Position numbers and translations under genes: made by a program
In this document: positions 49,510 through 60,082 of the stretch, in pieces
Layout: the number at the start of each line of letters is the position of its first letter
Position numbering within the stretch: the stretch's first letter is position 1
From: Propionivibrio limicola
Lineage (GTDB): Bacteria > Pseudomonadota > Gammaproteobacteria > Burkholderiales > Rhodocyclaceae
DNA length: 64,000 nt
Assembly: GCF_009469695.1 (NCBI RefSeq)
Contig: NZ_SSSR01000012.1
Span: 1-64,000, forward strand
Reading direction: 5' to 3'
Notes under the pieces: generated by a model
Databases searched by the model: none
Told to the model about the DNA's origin: nothing
What the model saw: only the letters and a program-made list of their open reading frames with translations

Positions 49510-49834
49510 AGACCAACGGTAAATCTTGCCGGGATAGCGGCAATCTGCTTCTAACGTAATGAATATAAACAATAAAGTTGTTGCCGGATGAAGGCTGGCG
49601 GCACCGCAAACCACGTGGGGGGCCGGCTGTGTTCAGGACGATCCGCGCGGCCTTCGGATAGCCGCCGCAAAACGCGCCGAGATTTCACCGACTTTTACCT
49701 TGCTTAACGCAAAACGCCGTTGGTCTGCCGGGCATTTGGCCGATATCTTGCCAGTGGGAAAAGAGGTTCGGCATGACCCGGCATAAGTGAGCGGAGTTGG
49801 CTGGCCGATTGATCAATCATTCAAGGAGCGCATC

Positions 49835-50752
49835 ATGAGTGCGATTTCAGGACTCAGTAGCAGTTATTACAGCAGTGCAGTGTCCAACTTGTTCTCGAAG
49901 ATCGACAGCACGAGCAAGGGATACATCGAGGAAAGCGATCTGGCGAGCGCCTTTTCGACCTTGAGCAGCAGCGATTCATCGTCGACAACCGATGTCAGCG
50001 AGATTTTCAGCCAGCTGGACAGCGACAGCGACGGCAAGGTGACCGAGGACGAGTTTTCCTCGTCGCTCGAGAATTTGGCCAGCGCGCTGGACGAGCAGTT
50101 CAACCAGACGCGCATGCAGGGCGCGATGCCGCCGCCTCCCCCGCCTCCGCCTTCCGGCAACAACGCTGAAGACACCGGGTTTACCGAGGAAGAGCTGACG
50201 GCGCAGCTCTCGGAAATCGGCGACAGCGATTCGGCGCGGTCGACGCTGATCAGCAGCGTGCTGGAAAACTTCGACACGGCCGATGCCGACGGCAACGGCA
50301 AGGTGACCGGCTCGGAAGCGATGTCGTATGCCGAGGCCAATGGCCTTACGCCGGAAAACAGCACGGCGGCAAGTACGACCACCAGTGCCGCGAGTTCGAC
50401 CGGTTTCACCGCCGAGGAATTGACGGAACAACTGTCCGAGATCGGTGAAACGGATTCGGCGCGCTCGTCGCTGATCAGCAGCATTCTCGAGGACTTCGAT
50501 ACGGCCGATACGAATCAGGACGGCACCGTGAGCAACGCCGAAGCGATGGCTTACGCCGAGGCGAACGATATCTCGGTGAATGCTTCGAGCGACTCGTCGG
50601 GCGTATCGGGCTCGGGAACGAGCAGCGACAGCAGCGTCGCCGATTCACAGGTCTATCAGCAGATGATGGAGTTGATGAAGGCTTACGGCCTCCAGGCCGG
50701 GGAAAACAACCTGTTTAGCACGCTCAGCTCGGCGATCTCGACAAGCGCCTGA
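49835..50752 (+). CDS. Four-EF-hand calcium-binding protein with internal duplication
   Basis: The 305-aa protein is Ser/Asp-rich and has at least four EF-hand loops: DSTSKGYIEESD, DSDSDGKVTEDE, DADGNGKVTGSE and DTNQDGTVSNAE. The third and fourth sit in two near-identical segments of about 60 residues (GFTEEELTAQLSEIGDSDSA and GFTAEELTEQLSEIGETDSA), a clear tandem duplication. A poly-Pro run (PPPPPPPP) lies near residue 105. There is no classical signal peptide; the N-terminus MSAISGLSSSYYSSAVSNLF resembles small non-classically exported or surface proteins, which is speculative. AAGGAG precedes the ATG. The gene stands alone behind the Cpx system. Confidence 0.82.
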   Translation: MSAISGLSSSYYSSAVSNLFSKIDSTSKGYIEESDLASAFSTLSSSDSSSTTDVSEIFSQLDSDSDGKVTEDEFSSSLENLASALDEQFNQTRMQGAMPPPPPPPPSGNNAEDTGFTEEELTAQLSEIGDSDSARSTLISSVLENFDTADADGNGKVTGSEAMSYAEANGLTPENSTAASTTTSAASSTGFTAEELTEQLSEIGETDSARSSLISSILEDFDTADTNQDGTVSNAEAMAYAEANDISVNASSDSSGVSGSGTSSDSSVADSQVYQQMMELMKAYGLQAGENNLFSTLSSAISTSA

Positions 50753-50795
50753 TTGCTTCCGTAGCGGCTGTGGCCCCGCCGCTTGCCGGACCGGT

Positions 50796-51500
50796 TCATC
50801 GAACGGAAAGGCAGGCGGCGATGCCGGTGGCCACGGCGTCGGCCATGCGCGCCTGCAGCAACGGGTCGCGCAGCGCCATTTCCTCGGCCCGGTGCTTGAT
50901 GATGCCGGCCTCGAACAAAACGGCCGGCAGCGTCGTGCGGTAAAGCACGACCAGATTGTCGTAGTAATGCACGGCGTTCTCGACGTCGGCGTAGGGCCGG
51001 TGGCGGCCCGGCATCGAATCCGCGTGGTGGGTGGCCGGCGGAAAGCCGAGACGGCGCAGCCGGGCGCCGATGGCCGAGGCGCAACGCAGGCTGGTCTCCA
51101 GATCGGGGTTGTCGCGCGACACGAAGAGCGAAAAACCGATGTGGCGGTCGCTGTACGTCTGTTTTTTTCCTTCGAACTCCCATTCTTCGAGCAGGGCGGC
51201 CTGCACCGAATCATGGTGGATCGAAATGAAAAGGTCGCTGCCGGCGGCTTGTTGCGGCCGCTCGTACAGACTGCCGATGCGGCCGTCGAAGTTGATCTTT
51301 CTGACGGCCAGCCGGCGGGCGGCAAGTTCGGCGGCAACGCGTGCCGCCAATTCCCGGTTGAAGTCGAATTCCTTGCGGCCACGCGCGCTGACCGCGCCGG
51401 ACGCGGCGAGCGTATGTCCGACGTCGACGGCCACTTCGGTCGCCTGCGCGGCAAGGCCGGCAAGCAAGGCGAACGCACCGAGCAAGCGATGCCGGGTCAT
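50796..51500 (-). CDS. N-acetylmuramoyl-L-alanine amidase (Amidase_3)
   Basis: The 234-aa precursor has a signal peptide (LLGAFALLAGLAAQAT) and the Amidase_3 zinc fold: EVAVDVGHTLAASGAVS (first zinc His), KEFDFNRELA (zinc Glu), DLFISIHHDSVQAAL (third zinc His) and AVLFEAGIIKH (catalytic Glu). It cleaves the amide between MurNAc and the stem peptide in murein. It is shorter than E. coli AmiC and lacks an AMIN targeting domain. Confidence 0.92.
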   Translation of the reverse strand: MTRHRLLGAFALLAGLAAQATEVAVDVGHTLAASGAVSARGRKEFDFNRELAARVAAELAARRLAVRKINFDGRIGSLYERPQQAAGSDLFISIHHDSVQAALLEEWEFEGKKQTYSDRHIGFSLFVSRDNPDLETSLRCASAIGARLRRLGFPPATHHADSMPGRHRPYADVENAVHYYDNLVVLYRTTLPAVLFEAGIIKHRAEEMALRDPLLQARMADAVATGIAACLSVR

Positions 51501-51513
51501 CGTGCGACGCAGA

Positions 51514-51882
51514 TCAGAAATCTCCGGGAGCTTCCCAGAGGATGAAGCCGCCTTCCTTCAACGTCCATTCCATCAGCCGGATCAGCGGAATGGCCCGCTG
51601 TGAGAGGCAGACGGGCTCGTCAGCCTCCTTGTCCCTTTCCTTTTCGTCGCGCTCGCTGTCTTCCTGTTCCCGGGCCGTGCGCTTGCCGGCTTCGGCGAGA
51701 TGGCGCGCCAGTTTTTCTTCATCGACGGCGCGTTGCAGTCGTTCGATGGCCTCGGGCAACTGTTCCTTGGTGAAGACGCCGCGCGCCGTACAGGCTTTGC
51801 CGATCTGCTCGAAAAGGCCGTGCGCGTGTTCCCCAAACATGATCATTTCACCCGACGTGCTCGATATCAGTTTGACCAGCAT
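51514..51882 (-). CDS. DUF1840 domain-containing protein
   Basis: The 122-aa protein matches the betaproteobacterial DUF1840 family: the start MLVKLISSTSGEMIMFGEHA, the middle GVFTKEQLPEAIERL and the end LSQRAIPLIRLMEWTLKEGG. A charged stretch (about 68-88, REQEDSERDEKERDKEADEP) joins the two parts. The function is unknown. It ends 13 bp before the amidase start on the same strand, so the two may be co-transcribed. Confidence 0.85.
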   Translation of the reverse strand: MLVKLISSTSGEMIMFGEHAHGLFEQIGKACTARGVFTKEQLPEAIERLQRAVDEEKLARHLAEAGKRTAREQEDSERDEKERDKEADEPVCLSQRAIPLIRLMEWTLKEGGFILWEAPGDF

Positions 51883-51994
51883 GAATCGCCTCCGCTGTTA
51901 GTGGCGACGGGAATTCTACACCTCGCATCGCCCGGTATCGGCCGCGGTTAGAATGATGGGCGAATGCATCATCAGCGTATTCGAAAGAAAAGAC

Positions 51995-52939
51995 ATGACA
52001 GACCCGTCCCCCCAGCCCCCGTTGCGCATCGGTATCGACCTTGGCGGCACCAAGATCGAAATCATCGCGCTCGATGAAACCGGAAATGAACTCCTGCGCC
52101 GCCGCGTGGCGACGCCGCAGGGGGACTACGCCGGTACGGTCGCCGCTGTGGCGGGCCTCGTAGCGCGTGTCGAACGCGAATTGGGCCGGTGCGGTACGGT
52201 CGGCGTCGGAATTCCGGGGGCGGAGTCGGTCGCGACCGGTTTGATCAAGAATGCCAATTCGACGTGCCTGATCGGTCAGCCATTGCGCGCCGATTTGCAG
52301 ACGCGTCTTGGTCGCGAGGTGCGTCTTGCCAACGACGCCAACTGCTTTGCCCTGTCCGAGGCCATCGACGGTGCCGGCCAGGGGGCGGGCGTCGTGTTCG
52401 GCGTCATTCTCGGTACCGGTGTCGGCGGCGGCATCGTGGTTGATGGCCGCGTGCTGGCCGGGGCCAATCGCATCGCCGGGGAATGGGGGCACAATCCCTT
52501 GCCCTACCCCGGCGAGGAGTCCGGCGAGATGCCACTCTGCTATTGCGGCCGCGCGGGATGCGTCGAGGCGTGGCTGTCCGGGCCGGCGCTGGCTGGCGAC
52601 CATCTGCGCCATGCGGGGCAAACGCTGTTGCCGGCCGAAATCGCCGCCCGTGCCGCGCAAGGCGATGCCGCTTGCAAGGCGACGCTGCAGCGTTATGAGC
52701 GACGGCTGGCCAAGGCGCTGGCGCAGGTCATCAACGTGCTCGATCCGGATGTGATCGTGCTCGGCGGCGGCCTGTCCAATCTGGAGCGCTTGTATGCGAA
52801 CGTGCCGGCGTACTGGTCGCCGTATGTTTTTTCCGACACGGTCTGTACGCGGCTGGTGCGCAACCGCCACGGCGACTCCTCCGGCGTGCGCGGCGCGGCC
52901 TGGTTGTGGAATGACGCGACGGAGTACCGCGCGTCTTAG
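51995..52939 (+). CDS. ROK-family sugar kinase (fructokinase Mak-like)
   Basis: The 314-aa protein shows the ROK phosphate-binding block IGIDLGGTKIEIIALDETG, the catalytic Asp in LANDANCFALSEA, the GTGVGGGIVVDGRVLAG block, and the zinc site GEWGHNPLPY with CYCGRAGCVEAW. Substrate is probably fructose or another hexose, as in Mak/NagK, but cannot be fixed here. ATG at 51995 removes a 14-residue extension. Its end overlaps the convergent carbonic-anhydrase-like gene by 4 bp. Confidence 0.9.
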   Translation: MTDPSPQPPLRIGIDLGGTKIEIIALDETGNELLRRRVATPQGDYAGTVAAVAGLVARVERELGRCGTVGVGIPGAESVATGLIKNANSTCLIGQPLRADLQTRLGREVRLANDANCFALSEAIDGAGQGAGVVFGVILGTGVGGGIVVDGRVLAGANRIAGEWGHNPLPYPGEESGEMPLCYCGRAGCVEAWLSGPALAGDHLRHAGQTLLPAEIAARAAQGDAACKATLQRYERRLAKALAQVINVLDPDVIVLGGGLSNLERLYANVPAYWSPYVFSDTVCTRLVRNRHGDSSGVRGAAWLWNDATEYRAS

Positions 52940-54243
52940 CGCGATTCCTTGATGATCCGGCCGTGCAGCGATTGTGCCGGACGCGCGTTGGGCGGGTAGA
53001 GGCGCTGGAAGATGGAAAGCTGTTCGGGTGAAATCTGCTGCGCTTGCTTGAGGACGAGCCAGAGCACGTTTTCCGGACAGGGCGGCGTCGTCAGCGAGCC
53101 CATGAAGGCGTAGTAGCGGCCATCGGTGGGCACGAACTGGCCGATGTCGATGCGTCGGCCCGGCGGTTCGACTTCGCCGCCTTTTTCGAGCGGCAGGTGG
53201 TTCAGCGCCGTCTGCACGAGCAGGTTTTCGGCTCCCTGCTCCAGCAACACGGAGAGCACGGCCAGCGCGCCGTCACCGGCCCGGTGCACGAGTTGCGCCT
53301 CCATCGCCGAGCGTATGCCGTTCACTGTGGTTTCGGCCGGGCGGCGGAATTCCACGTAAAGCAGCGCATATTCCTTGCCCAGCAGACTGAGTCCGCCCGC
53401 GGCCGTGCTGATCTGGAGCGTGCGGCCATTGTCCTTGACGCGGAAAGGTGCCGGTACGTAGGAAAAGCGGATCGGTTCGAGATCGACGGCGATGCCGTCG
53501 CGGATGTCGATCGGCGCCTGACGCTGTCCGCTACCGCACAGCGCATAATCGGCATGCAGGTGTCCCCAGTTTTCGGGGCCGCCGTCGCCGGCGTAGCTCC
53601 AGGCCGGATGGACGGGGGGCGCCGCCTTGCGGGCCCGGGGCGTCGGACGTGCAACGGTCGATTGGTCGGCTACGGGGGCTTTGCTTGCCGCCGGGGCGGC
53701 GGGGCGCGGCGTCGGGGAGATGCGCTGCAGGTCTTTCTTGACCGCGTCGGCGACCAGGCGCTCGTTCGCCTTGCGCAGTTCGGCGGCGGCTTCGCTGACC
53801 TTGTCGGCCGTTCGCGTTGCGTCGGCGAGCGCCGGCGTGCCGGGCTTCGGGCGGCAAACCTCGCGCATCAGGCGATCCACCGGCGTGCCCGAGCGCACCG
53901 GCATTTCGTTCGGATTGATGATGTCGTCCTCGCGCAGGATCTCGGTCTCGCTCTTGAAATAGATGCGACCGACGGTCGCGTAAGTGCGGGCGTTGCAATC
54001 AAAGCGGTTTTGCGCCTGGATGATCCGGTAGGAATCCGAGGTGCGTGGATCGACGATCGGCTTGTCGAGCACGATGCGCGCTGACGCCAGCGTTCGTTTG
54101 CCGGCCGGGTCGGCAACGATGCTGTCACGGTCGAGTTCGAGGCGCTTGCCCGGTTCGGCGACCAGCATGCTCCAGGAGGCGGCTGTGGCGGTAACCGGGA
54201 GCATTAGTTCACCTAGGATGAGCGCAAAAATCGAGGCTCGCAT
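52936..54243 (-). CDS. Surface-adhesin-E-like domain fused to a zinc-site-less alpha-carbonic-anhydrase domain
   Basis: The 435-aa secreted protein (signal peptide MRASIFALILGELMLPVTAT) has an N-terminal surface-adhesin protein E-like domain (about 23-130, SMLVAEPGKRLELDRDSIV; ending LMREVC), a basic Ala/Pro linker (about 135-212), and an alpha-carbonic anhydrase domain (about 213-433; WSYAGDGGPENWGHL, RQAPIDI, SLTTPPCPENVLW). The three zinc His of the family are replaced: the FHFH pair aligns with V-E298-F-R300, and the EAHLVH His with Q317 (EAQLVH). The fold signatures remain, so catalysis is unlikely and a binding role is inferred. No neighbour explains it. Confidence 0.83.
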   Translation of the reverse strand: MRASIFALILGELMLPVTATAASWSMLVAEPGKRLELDRDSIVADPAGKRTLASARIVLDKPIVDPRTSDSYRIIQAQNRFDCNARTYATVGRIYFKSETEILREDDIINPNEMPVRSGTPVDRLMREVCRPKPGTPALADATRTADKVSEAAAELRKANERLVADAVKKDLQRISPTPRPAAPAASKAPVADQSTVARPTPRARKAAPPVHPAWSYAGDGGPENWGHLHADYALCGSGQRQAPIDIRDGIAVDLEPIRFSYVPAPFRVKDNGRTLQISTAAGGLSLLGKEYALLYVEFRRPAETTVNGIRSAMEAQLVHRAGDGALAVLSVLLEQGAENLLVQTALNHLPLEKGGEVEPPGRRIDIGQFVPTDGRYYAFMGSLTTPPCPENVLWLVLKQAQQISPEQLSIFQRLYPPNARPAQSLHGRIIKESR

Positions 54244-54420
54244 GTTCGAGTTTTCCTGTGGGGGCCGATGGCTGTTTTTCTGTCTACTCGTCTAATCACG
54301 GACGCGTCGTCGGATTCTTTAGTGTCAAAGCGATTCTGTGCGGTGAAACTTCTTCGGTGCAAGGGCGTCGAAGAGCGGCGAGTTCTTGCCTAAATTCAGT
54401 AATTACAGTACCTTGGGCGG

Positions 54421-54500
54421 TCTCGTTGGGGGTGCCGCGCCGAGTCAGGCGTAGCTGAGAAAGACCCTTTGAACCTGTACGGATAATGCCGATGCAGGGA
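54421..54500 (+). promoter_or_regulatory. TPP riboswitch (THI element)
   Basis: The conserved blocks are in order: GGGGGTGCC (54428-54436), GCTGAGA (54454-54460), ACCCTTTGAACCTG (54464-54477), GGATAATGCC (54481-54490) and GCAGGGAA (54494-54501), with outer stem arms CTCG/CGAG. It lies 140 bp upstream of thiC. Binding of thiamine pyrophosphate should lower thiC expression. Confidence 0.95.
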
Positions 54501-54583
54501 AGCGAAAGACTCGCGAGGAATTAGTTTGCCTCTTTTCCCGCCTTCGTTCCCCTCGCCCAAGCCTGTCCGAACAGTTTTTTTGA

Positions 54584-56557
<1,974 letters not shown>

Positions 56558-56593
56558 TTGCTGCCGTGGCGCGATAACGGCGCAGCAAGAAAG

Positions 56594-56613
56594 CGGGCCG
56601 CGAATGCGGCCCG
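56594..56613. terminator. Hairpin between thiC and the restriction genes
   Basis: CGGGCCGC (56594-56601) pairs perfectly with GCGGCCCG (56606-56613) around GAAT. The T-run after it is weak (TGCTATTT), so termination is probable but not certain. Confidence 0.5.
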
Positions 56614-56638
56614 TGCTATTTCCAGACTTGAAATGCGC

Positions 56639-57952
56639 TTAGCAACAAACCAGCACTGCACGCTTATTAGCTATTTCCTCATCGAAAAAGTCACGAAATG
56701 AAATGACATTCGACCTCTTCGCGTAACACGTTTCCTTGGAGCTCTTTAGCGATTCGGGAACTACAAGGTGAATTCCATGGCTTTCCATGTCGGAAATTGC
56801 ACTCGCGGAAACACGATCATCAACAGTGGCGAGAAAAAGTGTGCACCGGAATTTCTCAAGACCTACCTGTTTCCAGCGCTCTCTCAAAGTCGTTTTTGCA
56901 GAAAGAATCAACGCCTCATCATAGGTCCGATCAGTTTTTTGGAGCGTCACCACGTTCGGCATCACAAAGTCGGGGCGCCGTCCCCCGGTTACTGCTTGCG
57001 CCTCAAAAGAAATTCCACCGTCGCCCAAAAGCTTGCTGATGTGATGTTCGAAAGAACGTCCTGCACGGGATTTTCGCTGTTGGCTAGCGCTCAAGAACAG
57101 AGCATCAAGCTCACGGAAGTTATGCACGATACTTGAAACGATATCGCTACCGCCAGTTGTTATGATTCTGATCACCTCTGCCGCACGAAACCGCATCTCT
57201 GCGCTTTTATAGAGACTGAATTCGATGTCCCGGCTGATTTTCATCAGTGCATCGCCCGGCTTTTTAAGCCTGTACGGATCAAGACTTTCCAATCCATTGC
57301 TCGTCATATAGCTTTGCTGGGCCTGTCTTGCCAACATCTCCGAGGACGGCATCGCAGCCACTCGTGCAACAAACTGTTCAAGTTGTCCGGCTTTGATCGC
57401 ATCAAGAAGCTCATCAATGAGCTGTTCCGTTTCGTCCTTTTGAACCCGCAAAACATCGGAAGGACTAAAAAGCCCGAAATGAAAATCCGCATCGAGATTG
57501 AAAGATGTCTCCAAGAGCTCAGCAATCTCTGAAGCCGAATCGACAGTGAGGAACCAGTACTGAAAACATCCTGAAATGGACTTTTCAAGCACACCGCCAA
57601 CCAACAATGACGCAGGTGTCAGGTAAGCGAATTCTTCCTTCGGAACCCCCGTGAAGTGCATTTCCGAACCTTTGTTCGAATAATGCTTAAGCTTGCTCTC
57701 CTTTGTTTCCCCGCTACTTGGCCAAATGGTGGGAAGTGGGGATTCAAAAATGTGCGGCTTTTCTCGATTCAGGTTCCTAAGTTCGGGAAAGAAGCCTGAC
57801 TGCCTGATTTCGCTTGGAATGTAGACTCCAGATTGATGCCCGTTTTCTGGGTCCTCTGCCCAGCCACAGTCGTTTCTTGACAATTTCTTGATGAACACCT
57901 GCGAACTCTTTTCAAACCATTCCAGCAAATCGCTCCATTGTTCGATCGCCAT
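56639..57952 (-). CDS. EcoRII-family type II restriction endonuclease
   Basis: The 437-aa protein has an N-terminal effector-binding-like domain (about 1-170; SGVYIPSEIRQSGFFPELRN; FAYLTPASLLVGG) and a C-terminal EcoRII-type catalytic domain. The PD-(D/E)XK residues fall at D328 in GGRRPDFVMPN and K353 in LILSAKTTLRERWKQ, preceded by KSRAGRSFEHHISKLL. EcoRII cuts CCWGG and needs two sites (type IIE); the adjacent Dcm-like methylase and Vsr support a CCWGG-type target, which is inferred. It lies 5 bp after vsr at the end of a four-gene operon. Its codon use is more AT-rich than the flanking genes. Confidence 0.87.
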   Translation of the reverse strand: MAIEQWSDLLEWFEKSSQVFIKKLSRNDCGWAEDPENGHQSGVYIPSEIRQSGFFPELRNLNREKPHIFESPLPTIWPSSGETKESKLKHYSNKGSEMHFTGVPKEEFAYLTPASLLVGGVLEKSISGCFQYWFLTVDSASEIAELLETSFNLDADFHFGLFSPSDVLRVQKDETEQLIDELLDAIKAGQLEQFVARVAAMPSSEMLARQAQQSYMTSNGLESLDPYRLKKPGDALMKISRDIEFSLYKSAEMRFRAAEVIRIITTGGSDIVSSIVHNFRELDALFLSASQQRKSRAGRSFEHHISKLLGDGGISFEAQAVTGGRRPDFVMPNVVTLQKTDRTYDEALILSAKTTLRERWKQVGLEKFRCTLFLATVDDRVSASAISDMESHGIHLVVPESLKSSKETCYAKRSNVISFRDFFDEEIANKRAVLVCC

Positions 57953-57957
57953 AGCCC

Positions 57958-58374
57958 TTAGCCCCTTCCGGTAATCTCTGAAAACAGCCGCGTCAGACGG
58001 CTTGTACCTTCTCGCAATTCACATTCCCAAACCACAAGAACCTTCCACCCAAGCTCTCGAAGAGCATTGAACTGATACTGATCGCGATTGAGGTTCTCTC
58101 GAAACTTGTTCGCCCAAAAATCACTGCGGGTTGCGGGCGTTGTCGCGTACTTGCAATCCCGATGCCTGTGCCAGAAACACCCGTGCACAAAAACCACCGT
58201 ACGGTATTTCGGAAAGACCATATCCGGCTTGCCGGGCAAATTGGCAACATGGAGCCGAAAACGCAAACCCCGCCCATGCAGGTAGCGTCGTACCAATAAC
58301 TCCGGTTTCGTGTCCTTGCCTCGAATACCGGCCATCATCCGGCTTCGTGTTTCCTCATCGACAACATCAACCAT
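57958..58374 (-). CDS. vsr: Very short patch repair endonuclease Vsr
   Basis: Vsr nicks T:G mismatches produced by deamination of 5-methylcytosine. The 138-aa protein starts MVDVVDEETRSRMMAGIRGK, close to E. coli Vsr. Its other blocks are LPGKPDMVFPKYRTVVFVHG, GCFWHRHRDCKYA and LGWKVLVVWECEL. The start at 58374 overlaps the stop of the preceding small gene as TGATG, which implies coupling; an upstream in-frame start at 58398 is less like the family. Confidence 0.95.
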   Translation of the reverse strand: MVDVVDEETRSRMMAGIRGKDTKPELLVRRYLHGRGLRFRLHVANLPGKPDMVFPKYRTVVFVHGCFWHRHRDCKYATTPATRSDFWANKFRENLNRDQYQFNALRELGWKVLVVWECELREGTSRLTRLFSEITGRG

Positions 58375-58655
58375 CAAGCGTCGAGGCGCATTCCGCAAGC
58401 GTGCATGAAAATCGGATAGGCAGCTTCGATCATTTTTTCGTGACCAAGTGCTGAATCAAGCTCTCCGAGCACAAAGCGAAGCTCGTCGACTTCCTTTTCC
58501 GAGAAGAGCCGATCCCCACTCTGGATTGCGACAATTTCAGCAGGATCGTCTTCCGGGTGAAACAAAAAGCTCTGATTTTGCATCTCAGCGAACCATGTCA
58601 TTGCACCATCAAACGAAGTATCTTGAAGTTTTGGAATACGAGATTGGGCTTGCAT
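58374..58655 (-). CDS. Small acidic protein inside the restriction-modification operon (93 aa)
   Basis: The start at 58655 has GAGGAG at good spacing; a GTG two codons earlier lies within that site. The protein is acidic (EDDPAEIVAIQSGDRLFSEK; VDELRFVLGELDSALGHEKM) with no membrane segment. I do not recognise a family. It lies 9 bp after the methylase stop, and its own stop overlaps the vsr start, so it is a firm part of the operon. A controller or modulator is possible, but it lacks a visible HTH; the methylase already carries one. Confidence 0.7.
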   Translation of the reverse strand: MQAQSRIPKLQDTSFDGAMTWFAEMQNQSFLFHPEDDPAEIVAIQSGDRLFSEKEVDELRFVLGELDSALGHEKMIEAAYPIFMHACGMRLDA

Positions 58656-58664
58656 GATCACTCC

Positions 58665-59942
58665 TCAAGCAGTTGCGTAACGAAGGGGTAACTCAGGTTC
58701 CAGGATATCAGCATTCAGACAGGGTTGCATCAATTGCGCGGCGTGTTTCATTACGTCAACAACAACCGAATTCCCGAATTGCTTGTAAGCCCGCGTATCC
58801 GACACCGGAATCCTGAACGTGTCCGGAAAGCCCATCAGGCGGGCGCATTCGCGCGGCGTCAGGCGGCGCGGGTTCTTGCCTTCGCCCTGATAGACAAGAA
58901 TCTCCGAACCGTCCTTGTAGTAGCGGGCGGACAAGGTGCGTGCCACGCTGCCCGGGTAAACCAGCCCGAAGCCGAAGCCATTGCCGGCGGCCTTGTGCTT
59001 GGCGGCATAACCTTGCAGGTAGGCCCAGAGCTTGTCGGTGAGCGTGTATTTGGGATCGATCTGCCCGCTGGCGTGGTTGAAGAAGCGGTCGCCGTCCCAC
59101 GGCAGTTGCGGTTCGCTGCCGTCGGTGCGGTGAAAGATATCCTGCATGGTTCTCCGCCCCTTCGCGGGGAGCGGCAGGGCGTTCCAGTCGAAGGCGACGC
59201 GGTCGGCCTTGCGGAAGCCGACGATCAGGATGCGTTCGCGGTGTTGCGGCACAAAATGCGCGCCATCGACAACGCGCGAGTGAATGTCGTAGCCGAGATC
59301 GTCGAGCGAACGCTTGATGACGTCGAAGGTGCGCCCCTTGTCGTGCGACATGAGGTTTTTGACGTTTTCGAGCAGAAAGGCGCGCGGTTGCTTGGTCTCG
59401 ATGATGCGGCAGACGTCGAAAAAGAGCGTGCCTTGCGTTTCGTCGGCAAAGCCGTGGGCGCGGCCGAGCGCGTTTTTCTTGGAGACGCCGGCGATCGAGA
59501 ATGGCTGGCAGGGAAATCCGGCCAGCAGCAGGTCGTGGTCGGGGACCTCGGCGGCTTCGATTTGCGTGATGTCGCCGTTGATGGCGTGGCCGTCCGGGTA
59601 GTTTTCGACGTAGGTTTTTTGCGCGTAGCTGTCCCATTCGCTGGTAAAGACGCAACGCCCGCCGATCTCTTCAAACGCCCGGCGGATGCCGCCGATGCCG
59701 GCGAACAAATCGCAAAAGGTGAAAGCGGCCTCGCCGGTCGGTGCCACTTCCAGCGGCAACAGGCGTTGCAGCCCGAAGCCATAGCTCGGCGGCACCGATT
59801 GATTGGCAATCCAGTGCCGGACGGTTCGCGTGGAAACGCTGAGATGCCGGGCGATTTCTGCCTGGGAATGGTGCTGCAGCGCGGCATCGAGGTAGCGGAG
59901 TGCCGGATCGTTATCCGGCCCGGTATGGAGTACGGTGGCCAT
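58665..59942 (-). CDS. Dcm-like DNA (cytosine-5) methyltransferase with N-terminal HTH
   Basis: The 425-aa enzyme has an N-terminal helix-turn-helix (about 20-55, SQAEIARHLSVSTRTVRHWI). The core follows with motif I FCDLFAGIGGIRRAFEEIGG, motif IV with the catalytic Cys LLAGFPCQPFSIAG, motif VI ENVKNL, motif VIII QHRERILIVGF and motif X QFGNSVVVDVM. M.EcoRII and M.SsoII are known to repress their own genes through such an N-terminal HTH; the same is inferred here. It leads the operon methylase-93 aa protein-vsr-endonuclease. Confidence 0.93.
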   Translation of the reverse strand: MATVLHTGPDNDPALRYLDAALQHHSQAEIARHLSVSTRTVRHWIANQSVPPSYGFGLQRLLPLEVAPTGEAAFTFCDLFAGIGGIRRAFEEIGGRCVFTSEWDSYAQKTYVENYPDGHAINGDITQIEAAEVPDHDLLLAGFPCQPFSIAGVSKKNALGRAHGFADETQGTLFFDVCRIIETKQPRAFLLENVKNLMSHDKGRTFDVIKRSLDDLGYDIHSRVVDGAHFVPQHRERILIVGFRKADRVAFDWNALPLPAKGRRTMQDIFHRTDGSEPQLPWDGDRFFNHASGQIDPKYTLTDKLWAYLQGYAAKHKAAGNGFGFGLVYPGSVARTLSARYYKDGSEILVYQGEGKNPRRLTPRECARLMGFPDTFRIPVSDTRAYKQFGNSVVVDVMKHAAQLMQPCLNADILEPELPLRYATA

Positions 59943-60082
59943 CGCTCAATCTTTGACTGGGATTAAAACGGGAAATTACGCCTCATTTTGTCCCAGAGCA
60001 AGAGTTCAATCGGCTTTTTAACAGGGCCTCGCAAGCGACGCCGACAAGGAATCTTCGGCAACGGTTTGTTTACCGGCTGTTA

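Noticed and set aside
49560-49720. Resemblance to a cyclic-di-GMP riboswitch before the EF-hand gene
   Set aside because: Only a short CGCAAACC string is shared; the conserved paired stems and the second block of the family are not found.
59957-59996. Inverted repeat CTGGGA/TCCCAG upstream of the methylase
   Set aside because: Only six base pairs over a 28-base loop; too weak to call an operator, although a methylase autorepressor site is expected nearby.
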